From assembly GCA_017983695.1 (NCBI GenBank), contig JAGOAX010000009.1, positions 124,001 to 188,000 of the forward strand: a stretch of DNA of 64,000 nt. The letters are read 5' to 3'. This DNA is from Ferruginibacter sp. Its GTDB lineage: Bacteria; Bacteroidota; Bacteroidia; Chitinophagales; Chitinophagaceae. The notes under the pieces were generated by a model that searched no databases, had not been told where the DNA came from, and saw nothing but the letters and a program-made list of their open reading frames with translations. Both the position numbers and the translations under genes were made by a program. Below, one piece after another: positions 16,452 to 25,062 of the stretch (its first letter is position 1; each line of letters begins with the position of its first letter).

Positions 16452-17618
16452 ATGAACAGATTTTTAGTATTTACCATTACAAAACTCATGTTTTTAACTG
16501 CACCTGTTGTGGCACAAAAAAAAACTGGCATTTCTATAAAATGGGAAATAGCCACTGAACTGCCTGCCGATAGTGGACAGCAACAATCATTAGGTTTTGC
16601 AAGCCCTGTTACTGGTGTACATAACGATATACTATTTATTGCTGGTGGTGCCAACTTCCCAACAGGTATGCCATGGCAAGGTGGAAAAAAAAAGTATTAC
16701 AATAAAGTATTTGCCTATACTCGTAAACAACGCAAACTTGTTCTGCTTAACAAATTCTTTACTCTTCCTTCAACCATTGCTTATCCGGCTTCTTGCAGCA
16801 CTCCAAAGGGAGTCTTATACGCCGGAGGTGAAAATGAAAAGGGTATCAGTAATGAAGTATGGCTGATGCAATGGGATATCAAAACCCAGGAATTGTTATT
16901 TAAAGCACTAACTCCTCTTCCTATACCTGTGAGTAATGCCGCAGCAACTTTAGTAGGCCATACGGTTTATATTGCCGGGGGAGAAACTACATCAGGCGCA
17001 TCTTCACAGTTTCTTGCATTGGATTTGGATAACACTGCTATTGGCTGGAAGCAACTGACTGAAATTCCTCAGCCTGTATCTCACACTGTATTAATGGCAT
17101 CTTTTGAGAAAGGAAGTAATACAATTTATTTATGCGGAGGAAGAAAGAAAAATAGCAACGGCATCAGCGATTTATACAACAATGTTTTTGAGTATGATGT
17201 TACAGCAAACAGGTGGCAGGAGAAAACACCATTACCTTATGTATTAAGTGCCGGAACAGGCATACTATATGATGTAAACCATATTATTTTGTTTGGCGGG
17301 GATAAAGGCATTATTTTTCATAAAACAGAAACCTTGATTGCATCCATCAATGCTGAAAAAGATGAAACCAGAAAACAAGATTTATTACGGGAGAAAAATA
17401 AACTGCAATCGGAACATCCGGGTTTTAGCAATGAAGTTTTGCTTTACAATATTAAAACCAATATATGGAAAGCTATTGATACAATTCCTTTTGCCACACC
17501 TGTAACTACTACTGCTGTTAAGTGGAAATCTTCCTTTTTTATACCATCAGGTGAAATTAAAGCTGGTGTCAGGTCGCCAAATATTCTATCAGTAAAGATT
17601 TTACGTAAAACAAAATGA
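16452..17618 (+). CDS. nanM: N-acetylneuraminate mutarotase-like kelch protein (NanM type)
   Basis: 388 aa with a signal peptide (ending APVVAQK) and kelch-type beta-propeller repeats: NDILFIAGGANFPTG, GVLYAGGENE, HTVYIAGGETTSG, NTIYLCGGRK and NHIILFGGDKG. This fits the cyclically permuted mutarotase family of Bacteroidota, the counterpart of NanM, which speeds alpha/beta anomer exchange of released sialic acid in the periplasm. The stop codon overlaps the MFS start in ATGA, so translation is coupled. Function rests on family plus context. Confidence 0.85.
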   Translation: MNRFLVFTITKLMFLTAPVVAQKKTGISIKWEIATELPADSGQQQSLGFASPVTGVHNDILFIAGGANFPTGMPWQGGKKKYYNKVFAYTRKQRKLVLLNKFFTLPSTIAYPASCSTPKGVLYAGGENEKGISNEVWLMQWDIKTQELLFKALTPLPIPVSNAAATLVGHTVYIAGGETTSGASSQFLALDLDNTAIGWKQLTEIPQPVSHTVLMASFEKGSNTIYLCGGRKKNSNGISDLYNNVFEYDVTANRWQEKTPLPYVLSAGTGILYDVNHIILFGGDKGIIFHKTETLIASINAEKDETRKQDLLREKNKLQSEHPGFSNEVLLYNIKTNIWKAIDTIPFATPVTTTAVKWKSSFFIPSGEIKAGVRSPNILSVKILRKTK

Positions 17619-18856
17619 CCCAATCAAAAAAATATCCCTGGATTGTAGTGGCATTGCTTTGGGTGGTGGCTTTACTAAATTATATGGACAGGCAAATGCT
17701 TAGTACCATGAAGCCATCTATGCAGATAGATATTCATGAACTGCAAACTGCTGCCAACTTTGGTTACCTGATGGCTATTTTTCTCTGGATATACGGTTTT
17801 ATGAGTCCTTTGTCTGGCATCATTGCAGATAGAGTGAACAGAAAATGGTTGATAGTAGGTAGCTTGTTTGTGTGGAGTGCTGTTACGTTTACAATGGGGT
17901 ATGCAAAAACATTTGACCAATTGTATTGGTTACGGGCCATTATGGGAGTAAGCGAAGCATTGTATATTCCGGCGGGCTTATCATTAATTGCCGATTATCA
18001 TTCATCCAAAACAAGATCGCTGGCTATAGGTATACACATGACGGGTTTGTATATGGGCCAGGCATTAGGTGGTTTTGGTGCTACCATTGCAGATAAATTT
18101 TCATGGCAGCAGGCATTCCACTCTTTTGGTCTTATTGGCATTGTTTATTCAGTAGTATTGATTTTGTTTTTAAGGGATAAGAAAAATGCTGATGAATTAA
18201 ATACTGTAAATAATGCTTCAATAAAAGGAAAAAACCCTTTACTTAAAGGGTTGGGCTTATTGTTCACAAATATTTCCTTCTGGATTATACTCTTCTATTT
18301 TGCCATACCAAGTTTGCCGGGTTGGGGAGTAAAAAACTGGCTGCCTACTTTGTTTGCGCAAAATTTGGATATTGACATGAGTGTGGCGGGACCAATGTCT
18401 ACCATCACCATCGCAGCGTCTTCTTTTATCGGTGTTATTTTTGGCGGCATTTTATCCGACAGATGGGTACAAAAAAACCTTCGTGGCAGAATTTACACCA
18501 GTGCTATTGGTTTAGGCTTAACCATTCCGGCACTTTTATTTATTGGCTATGGCCATTCCCTGTTTCATGTTATCGGTGCAGCATTTTGTTTTGGCTTTGG
18601 CTTTGGCATGTTCGATGCTAATAATATGCCGATACTTTGCCAGTTTGTTTCAAAAAAATACAGGGCCACGGCTTATGGTTTAATGAATATGGTTGGCGTA
18701 TTTGCCGGAGCTTTCATTACCGACTTGTTAGGCAAGTCAACCGACAAAGGAAATTTGGGAAAAGACTTTGCGATGCTTGCTGGCATTGTTGCAGTAGCAC
18801 TTATTATTCAGCTTACTTTTCTTCGGCCAAAGGCAAATGATTTTATTGAAGGATAA
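17615..18856 (+). CDS. MFS transporter, probably for sialic acid
   Basis: 413 aa with twelve hydrophobic helices and the major facilitator loop motif GIIADRVNRKW after helix 2. The N-terminal LNYMDRQMLSTMKP is typical of the anion:cation symporter / hexuronate-type group that includes NanT-like carriers. Located between the mutarotase and epimerase genes with overlaps on both sides, it is the inner-membrane step for Neu5Ac or ManNAc uptake. Exact substrate is inferred from context only. Confidence 0.85.
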   Translation: MTQSKKYPWIVVALLWVVALLNYMDRQMLSTMKPSMQIDIHELQTAANFGYLMAIFLWIYGFMSPLSGIIADRVNRKWLIVGSLFVWSAVTFTMGYAKTFDQLYWLRAIMGVSEALYIPAGLSLIADYHSSKTRSLAIGIHMTGLYMGQALGGFGATIADKFSWQQAFHSFGLIGIVYSVVLILFLRDKKNADELNTVNNASIKGKNPLLKGLGLLFTNISFWIILFYFAIPSLPGWGVKNWLPTLFAQNLDIDMSVAGPMSTITIAASSFIGVIFGGILSDRWVQKNLRGRIYTSAIGLGLTIPALLFIGYGHSLFHVIGAAFCFGFGFGMFDANNMPILCQFVSKKYRATAYGLMNMVGVFAGAFITDLLGKSTDKGNLGKDFAMLAGIVAVALIIQLTFLRPKANDFIEG

Positions 18857-18875
18857 TATTTATAAAATTACAGGC

Positions 18876-20075
18876 ATGAGCTACAGTCAAAAAGAACTAC
18901 AGGACTTATATAATTTCTACTCCAATCAATTATTGAATGATACTATTCCATTTTGGTTTCCCCGTTCTTTTGATAAAGAGTGTGGCGGTTTTTTATTAAT
19001 GAGAGATGCAGATGGCTCTTTGATTGATGATGATAAAGCTGTATGGATACAAGGCCGGGCCACCTGGATGCTTTCCACTTTATATAATACAGTTGAAAAA
19101 AAACGGGAATGGTTAGATGGTGCAAAACTCGGGTACGACTTTTTAAATAAGCATTGTTTTGATACCGATGGGCAAATGTTTTTTCATGTAACAAGAGATG
19201 GAAGGCCAATAAGAAAGCGGAGATATTTTTTCTCCGAAACGTTTTATGTAATAGCTGCTGCTGCTTATGCCAAGGCAAGTGGAGATAAAGAAGCGGCCAA
19301 TAAAGCAAGGTTTGTATTCGGCAAATGTATTGAGTATACAACTACAAAGGGTTTATTGCAACCCAAATTCACCAACACAAGACCATCAAAAGGAATTGGT
19401 GTGCCAATGATAATGATGAACACAGCACAGCAACTACGGGAAACCATTGGCGACCCAAGTTGTGATGAATGGATTACAAAATGGATTGCAGAGATTGAAA
19501 ATAATTTTGTAAAAGATGATATTGAATGTGTGATGGAACAAGTGGCGCCAGATGGCAGTATTATTGACCATATTGATGGAAGAACACTAAACCCTGGACA
19601 TGCTATGGAAGGTGCCTGGTTTATTTTACATGAAGCAAAACACCGCAACAACGATAAGCATTTAATTGATTTGGGTTGCCGTATGCTGGATTATATGTGG
19701 GAACGGGGCTGGGATAAAGAGCATGGCGGCATCTTATACTTTCGTGATGTGTACAATAGACCCGTACAGGAATATTGGCAGGATATGAAATTCTGGTGGC
19801 CACATAATGAAGTAATCATTGCAACACTGCTTGCTTACCTTATGACTGGCAATGATAAATATGCTGAGATGCATAAACAGGTACACGATTATGCATACAA
19901 ACATTTTCATGATAGGCAACATGGAGAATGGTTTGGTTATTTACACCGTGACGGAACCCTTGCACAATCAGCAAAGGGCAACTTATATAAAGGACCTTTT
20001 CATTTACCAAGACAGGAGTGGTATTGTGCTCAGTTACTTAATGAACATCTCAAAAAATACAATTCCATGATGTGA
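18876..20075 (+). CDS. nanE: AGE-family N-acylglucosamine 2-epimerase
   Basis: About 399 aa from the ATG at 18876; a start at 18837 would overlap the MFS gene and add non-family residues. (alpha/alpha)6-barrel epimerase interconverting ManNAc and GlcNAc, the step after NanA in the Bacteroidota sialic acid route, which uses this family instead of a kinase-plus-NanE(6P) route. Family segments seen: GRATWMLSTLYNT, RKRRYFFSETFYVIAAAAYA, NPGHAMEGAWFILHE, KFWWPHNEVIIATLLAY and HGEWFGYLHRDG; catalytic histidines lie in the NPGHAMEG and DRQHGEW segments. It ends in ATGTGA overlapping the next gene's GTG start. Confidence 0.9.
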   Translation: MSYSQKELQDLYNFYSNQLLNDTIPFWFPRSFDKECGGFLLMRDADGSLIDDDKAVWIQGRATWMLSTLYNTVEKKREWLDGAKLGYDFLNKHCFDTDGQMFFHVTRDGRPIRKRRYFFSETFYVIAAAAYAKASGDKEAANKARFVFGKCIEYTTTKGLLQPKFTNTRPSKGIGVPMIMMNTAQQLRETIGDPSCDEWITKWIAEIENNFVKDDIECVMEQVAPDGSIIDHIDGRTLNPGHAMEGAWFILHEAKHRNNDKHLIDLGCRMLDYMWERGWDKEHGGILYFRDVYNRPVQEYWQDMKFWWPHNEVIIATLLAYLMTGNDKYAEMHKQVHDYAYKHFHDRQHGEWFGYLHRDGTLAQSAKGNLYKGPFHLPRQEWYCAQLLNEHLKKYNSMM

Positions 20076-21571
20076 GAATTATATTCCTATCTATATTAAC
20101 GTTTCCATTTTTTGCTACCGCACAATTGAGGTTGGCAAAAATATTTTCCGATAACATGATACTACAGCGGGGACAACCAATACAATTTTGGGGTAAAGCT
20201 GACCTTGGGAAAATTGTAACTGTATTGTTTGCAAATCAAGAAATAAATGCAACTGTTCAAAAAGATTCTGCCTGGATTGTTAGCTTTAAAGCACAAAAAT
20301 CCAACGCACAGCCTCAATCTGCTTTTATAACCAGTGGTGTTGAAAAAATTGAAATAAAAAATATTTTAATTGGGGATGTGTGGCTTTGTATTGGACAATC
20401 TAATATGGAATGGCCGATGATAAAAGAAATGCATTATAAAGAAGAAATAGTAAACAGCCAGCAACCGATGCTTCGGTTATATAATCCGGTATATGCCGGA
20501 AAAAATACTTTCAATGTATCGTTTACAGATTCCATTACTCAAAATCTTACTGTTGAAAAATTTTACAAAGGTCAATGGCAAACCTGCGATAGCAATTCTT
20601 TTAAATTAATGAGTGCGGTTGGGTATTATTTTGGAAAAAGGATAACAAGTGAACTGAATGTTCCGGTGGGAGTGATAAATCTATCTATTGGAGGAGCACC
20701 ACTGGAAACTTTTATCTGCCCGGGGATTTTAAAAAACAGTAAACAGTTTTCTAAAAAAATAAAGGAAAACTGGTTGTCAAACGAGGAATTACCTATTTGG
20801 GTTAGGGAAAGAGGAAAACAAAATATTGGAAATTTAAAAAATGTTCCAAACGATGAATATGGAAACAATCATTCCTTCAAACCAGGCTTTGCTTATGAAT
20901 CAGGTATTGCACCAATATTTAATTTGCCCATTAAAGGAATTCTTTGTTGCCAGGGCGAAAGTAATGCGCAGGAAATTGAAAGGGTAAATGAATATGGGGC
21001 ATTGTCTGCATTAATGGTATCAAATTACAGAGAGAAATGGAAACAACCAGATTTACCCTTTTATTTTGTACAAATTTCATCAATTGATACTGTGAAATAT
21101 AAAAGTCAATTATGGCCGCAATTCAGAAATGAACAAAGAAAAATGCTACAGCTTATTCCAAATAGCGGTATGGCAGTTTGCAGCGATATCGGCTTTAAAA
21201 ATGATGTACATCCAACCAATAAAAAAGATGTGGGAGAAAGGCTGGCAAAATGGGCTTTAAATAAAACCTATCATATCAATATCATTCCTTCAGGCCCTTT
21301 GCCTTTGCAGGCAAAATATAAAAATGGAAAAATTAGTATCACATTTGAATATAGCGGTAATAATTTATTTGCTGCACACGGAGAAACTTTAAAAGGGTTT
21401 TCAACGGATGGAATAAGCGATTGTGAAGCAACTATTCAAAATAAGACAGTTGTAATTACGGTTAAAGAAAAACCTTCTTTTGTTTACTATGGCTGGAAAT
21501 CATATACGGATGCCAATCTTGTAAATTCAGAAAAACTACCTGCATCAACATTTAAACTTAAAGTAAAATGA
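20072..21571 (+). CDS. nanS: Sialate O-acetylesterase (SGNH family)
   Basis: 499 aa secreted esterase that removes O-acetyl groups from sialic acids so sialidase and lyase can act. A signal peptide (MRIIFLSILTFPFFATAQ) is followed by LRLAKIFSDNMILQRGQPI, characteristic of the sialate O-acetylesterase family. The nucleophile motif GQSNMEW puts Ser110 in the catalytic position, ILCCQGESNA is the conserved middle block, and DVHPTNKKDVGERLA carries the catalytic Asp and His. The start codon is GTG at 20072, inside the ATGTGA overlap with the epimerase stop, indicating coupled translation. Confidence 0.92.
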   Translation: MRIIFLSILTFPFFATAQLRLAKIFSDNMILQRGQPIQFWGKADLGKIVTVLFANQEINATVQKDSAWIVSFKAQKSNAQPQSAFITSGVEKIEIKNILIGDVWLCIGQSNMEWPMIKEMHYKEEIVNSQQPMLRLYNPVYAGKNTFNVSFTDSITQNLTVEKFYKGQWQTCDSNSFKLMSAVGYYFGKRITSELNVPVGVINLSIGGAPLETFICPGILKNSKQFSKKIKENWLSNEELPIWVRERGKQNIGNLKNVPNDEYGNNHSFKPGFAYESGIAPIFNLPIKGILCCQGESNAQEIERVNEYGALSALMVSNYREKWKQPDLPFYFVQISSIDTVKYKSQLWPQFRNEQRKMLQLIPNSGMAVCSDIGFKNDVHPTNKKDVGERLAKWALNKTYHINIIPSGPLPLQAKYKNGKISITFEYSGNNLFAAHGETLKGFSTDGISDCEATIQNKTVVITVKEKPSFVYYGWKSYTDANLVNSEKLPASTFKLKVK

Positions 21572-22740
21572 AAATAAAAACATTCTTCATCGGTATTACA
21601 ATCTTTTCTTTTCTTTCATCTTATTCTCAGGAAAGAATACCGGTATTTATTTCCGGTACAGAGGGGCATAAGAGTTACCGCATTCCTGCCATCATTTCGT
21701 TACCCAATAATGATTTGCTTGCTTTTTGCGAAGGCCGTGTGCATGGAAGCGGTGATTTTGGCGATATTAATATTGTAATGAAAAGAAGCAGTAACCATGG
21801 TAAGGCATGGAATGAAATGAAAACGATTGTTGATGCGGATAGTTTACAGGCCGGTAATCCTGCACCAGTTGTTGATTTAACTGACCCGGAATACCCGAAT
21901 GGAAGAATTTTTCTTTTCTATAACACTGGCAACAATCATGAAGGAGAAGTAAGAAAAGGAAAAGGGTTGAGGGAGGTTTGGTATAAAACTTCTGTTGATG
22001 GTGGAAAAACATGGAACGATGCAGTAAATATCACCACGCAGGTTCATCGGCCAAAACAACCACAGGTAAATAATGCATATAATTTTTCAGAAGATTGGCG
22101 GTCTTATGCAAACACACCAGGGCATGCTTTACAGATTGGCAGTGGGAAATACAAAGGAAGAATTTATATAGCGGCCAATCATTCAGCAGGCAATCCAAAA
22201 CCAAGAGCTGAAGATTATTTTGCACATGGATTTTATAGTGATGATCACGGCAAAACATTTCATTTAAGTGAAACCGTCAATATTCCCAGCAGTAATGAAT
22301 CAACGGCTGCTGAAATTTCAAACAATGGCTTGCTGATGAATTCACGAAATCAAAAAGGAGATATTCGTGCAAGGTTGGTGGCAAGAAGCAGTGATGGCGG
22401 ACAAACATGGAGTAATATTTCTTTTGATAAAAACCTGCCAGATCCTGTTTGTGAAGGAACGATTTTAAATATTGGAATAAAAAAAGGCAAACATATGCTG
22501 GCATTTTGCAATGCAGCTGATACTGCACGTCGTGATAATCTTACACTGCGTATCAGTTTTGATGAGGGCAATTCCTGGCCAAAAAGTATTCTTTTGGATA
22601 AATCTCCTGATGGAAAAAAAGACTTTACTGCTTACTCAGATATTGTAAAGGTGAATAAAAAGAAAATTGGCGTACTGTATGAAAGAGACGGGTATGCACA
22701 AATTGTATTTACAGTTGTCAATTGGAAGCAACTAAAATAA
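21568..22740 (+). CDS. nanH: Exo-alpha-sialidase (neuraminidase, GH33-like)
   Basis: 390 aa secreted sialidase releasing terminal sialic acid from glycoconjugates. Signal peptide at 1-21; YRIPAI (37-42) holds the arginine of the RIP motif that binds the substrate carboxylate. Several Asp-box repeats follow (SVDGGKTW, SDDHGKTF, SSDGGQTW, plus degenerate SSNHGKAW and SFDEGNSW), marking the six-blade propeller. GVLYERDGYAQIVF near the C-terminus carries the Tyr/Glu nucleophile region. It overlaps the esterase gene by 4 bp in ATGA. At 390 aa it is a single catalytic domain without an extra lectin module. Confidence 0.93.
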   Translation: MKIKTFFIGITIFSFLSSYSQERIPVFISGTEGHKSYRIPAIISLPNNDLLAFCEGRVHGSGDFGDINIVMKRSSNHGKAWNEMKTIVDADSLQAGNPAPVVDLTDPEYPNGRIFLFYNTGNNHEGEVRKGKGLREVWYKTSVDGGKTWNDAVNITTQVHRPKQPQVNNAYNFSEDWRSYANTPGHALQIGSGKYKGRIYIAANHSAGNPKPRAEDYFAHGFYSDDHGKTFHLSETVNIPSSNESTAAEISNNGLLMNSRNQKGDIRARLVARSSDGGQTWSNISFDKNLPDPVCEGTILNIGIKKGKHMLAFCNAADTARRDNLTLRISFDEGNSWPKSILLDKSPDGKKDFTAYSDIVKVNKKKIGVLYERDGYAQIVFTVVNWKQLK

Positions 22741-22796
22741 AAGATTGAAAAAAATATTTGCATTTCAAATATTAATTATCAAATGCATAATCTACT

Positions 22797-24974
22797 ATGT
22801 GTGTGAAATGTAAGAAATCGGTATTTTTTATTACAGAAATTCTTCTGATGATACTTGCCTGTTGCTCTTGTACTAATAATGAGAAGTATACTGATTGGAA
22901 AGTAACAGGGGGTTCAAAAGAAAACATCCGTTATTCTGCACTTACACAAATTGATACAACTAATGTGAATCAACTGCAAATTGCATGGGTATACAAATCG
23001 GAAGGTGGTGATAGTACAAAATTCGGCCCTATGCAGTGCAATCCGATTATTGTAAATAACGTATTGTATGGAGTATCGCCTAAGTTGAAACTTTTTGCGG
23101 TAGATGCTGCTACCGGAAAAGAATTCTGGCATTTCGATGCCTCTGATTCAATTAACAATAAAACCTGGCATAGGAAAAGTATAAACATGAACAGGGGAGT
23201 TGCCTATTGGGAAGAAGGCGAAGACCAGCGAATTATTTATACCGTAGGTCCTGTTGCTTTTGCTGTTAATGCAAAAACCGGTAAGCTGATTCCTACCTTT
23301 GGTAAAGATGGAGGCATTGACCTTAAAGAGGGGCTTGGAAGAGATAAAACAAAATTTTTTGTAGCGCCTACTTCTCCGGCGATGATTTACAAAAACCTTT
23401 TTATTTTAAGCGGTTTGGTAGGGGACAACACCCCTGGAGATATTCGGGCTTTTGATGTAAAAACCGGGAAACAAAAATGGATTTTTCACACAATTCCTTT
23501 TCCCGGGGAGCCTGGATATGAAACCTGGGAAGATACAACCGCCTACAAATACTTTGGCTCTACCAACAGTTGGGCAGGGTTTAGTTTAGATGAGAAAAGA
23601 GGGATTCTTTTTGCACCTACCGGAAATCCTACTAATGATTTTTATGGTGGTCAGCGATTGGGCAAAGGATTGTATGGGAATTGTTTGCTTGCATTAAATG
23701 CTGCAACAGGAAAATTAATCTGGCATTTTCAAACGGTGCATCATGATGTGTGGGATATGGATGTACCCACACCGCCTGCGTTGGTAACTGTTACCCGGAA
23801 TGGTGAAAAAATTGATGCTGTGGCTCAAACAACTAAAACAGGCCTTGTTTTTGTTTTTGACAGAGAGACAGGCACTCCACTATTTCCTATTGAAGAAAGA
23901 CCTGTATTGACCAACACCAATCTGATGAAAGAAAAGTTGTGGCCAACACAGCCTTTCCCGGTATTGCCCAAACCATTTGCCCGACATACCTTAACCGAAA
24001 ATGACCTGAACAATGTTTCTACCAGCGACTCATCTTACGAAGAAATTAAAAAGAGGTACCGGGCTTCCCGTGCCGGTAATATATTCACCCCTCCTTCCAC
24101 CGAAGGAACAATTATACTTCCGGGTTATGATGGTGGTGGAGAATGGGGCGGGCCAACTGTTGACCCAAAAACAAATATTTTGTATGTAAATGCAAGCGAA
24201 ATGGCTTGGGTACTTACAATGGTGGAAAGCAAACCGGAAAAACAAAAAGTGAGAACCAATTTAGAAGCCGGGGCTGCTTTGTATTCCCGCTATTGTATGG
24301 GATGTCACGGACCGGAAAGATTAGGCGGAGGAGATTACCCTGGTATTATTGGCGTAGAGGCAAAATATAATAAAGCACAATTCAATGAATTACTTTCTAC
24401 AGGAAGAAGGATGATGCCGGGATTTAACAATCTTGCGAAAGAAGAAAAAGATGCCATAACATCTTTCATTTTAAATCTTAAGGACGAACAGAAAAAAACT
24501 TACACAGGCCCTGAGCAAAAAGAAGACGGCCCTCCAAGGTCATTGTATGATTTTACGGGGTATAACAAATTTCTAACTAAAGAGGGGTATCCGGCAATTA
24601 AACCACCATGGGGCACTTTAAATGCTATTAATTTAAACACGGGGGAATATGTTTGGAAAATCCCATTTGGAGAATTTGAAGAACTGAAAAAAAGGGGGAT
24701 TCCTACTACCGGTCGTGAAAACTACGGAGGGTCGGTTGTAACGGCTGGTGGCCTTTTGTTTATAGGTGCTACAGGAGATGGTAAATTTAGAGCCTATAAT
24801 AAAAGAACAGGAAAATTATTATTAGAAGCCAATCTTCCGGCACCCGGTGTGGCTACACCGGCGGTGTATTCAATAAATGGCAAGCAGTATATTGTTATTG
24901 CATGTGGCGGTTCTAAATGGAAGGGGGGAGTAAACGGCGATAGCTATGTGGCATTTTCTTTACCAGATTTATAA
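22797..24974 (+). CDS. PQQ-dependent quinoprotein dehydrogenase with cytochrome c domain
   Basis: 725 aa lipoprotein-like (LMILACCSCTNN at the N-terminus) eight-blade PQQ dehydrogenase of the glucose/alcohol dehydrogenase superfamily. Beta-propeller repeats include LKLFAVDAATGKEFWHF, DIRAFDVKTGKQKWIFH and CLLALNAATGKLIWHFQ. A heme c domain with CMGCH at residues 500-504 and a distal Met in RRMMPGFN is inserted between propeller blades, allowing direct electron transfer to the respiratory chain. The substrate is unknown. Its place between sialidase and hexosaminidase genes suggests oxidation of a released sugar in the periplasm. No PQQ biosynthesis genes are in the window. Confidence 0.9.
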   Translation: MCVKCKKSVFFITEILLMILACCSCTNNEKYTDWKVTGGSKENIRYSALTQIDTTNVNQLQIAWVYKSEGGDSTKFGPMQCNPIIVNNVLYGVSPKLKLFAVDAATGKEFWHFDASDSINNKTWHRKSINMNRGVAYWEEGEDQRIIYTVGPVAFAVNAKTGKLIPTFGKDGGIDLKEGLGRDKTKFFVAPTSPAMIYKNLFILSGLVGDNTPGDIRAFDVKTGKQKWIFHTIPFPGEPGYETWEDTTAYKYFGSTNSWAGFSLDEKRGILFAPTGNPTNDFYGGQRLGKGLYGNCLLALNAATGKLIWHFQTVHHDVWDMDVPTPPALVTVTRNGEKIDAVAQTTKTGLVFVFDRETGTPLFPIEERPVLTNTNLMKEKLWPTQPFPVLPKPFARHTLTENDLNNVSTSDSSYEEIKKRYRASRAGNIFTPPSTEGTIILPGYDGGGEWGGPTVDPKTNILYVNASEMAWVLTMVESKPEKQKVRTNLEAGAALYSRYCMGCHGPERLGGGDYPGIIGVEAKYNKAQFNELLSTGRRMMPGFNNLAKEEKDAITSFILNLKDEQKKTYTGPEQKEDGPPRSLYDFTGYNKFLTKEGYPAIKPPWGTLNAINLNTGEYVWKIPFGEFEELKKRGIPTTGRENYGGSVVTAGGLLFIGATGDGKFRAYNKRTGKLLLEANLPAPGVATPAVYSINGKQYIVIACGGSKWKGGVNGDSYVAFSLPDL

Positions 24975-25062
24975 CTGTAATTAAAAAAAGTAAAAAAATA
25001 TTGAAAACACAATTAATGCTTTCTCACAATAAAATATAAAAAAATCTCACCAAAAATAAATC

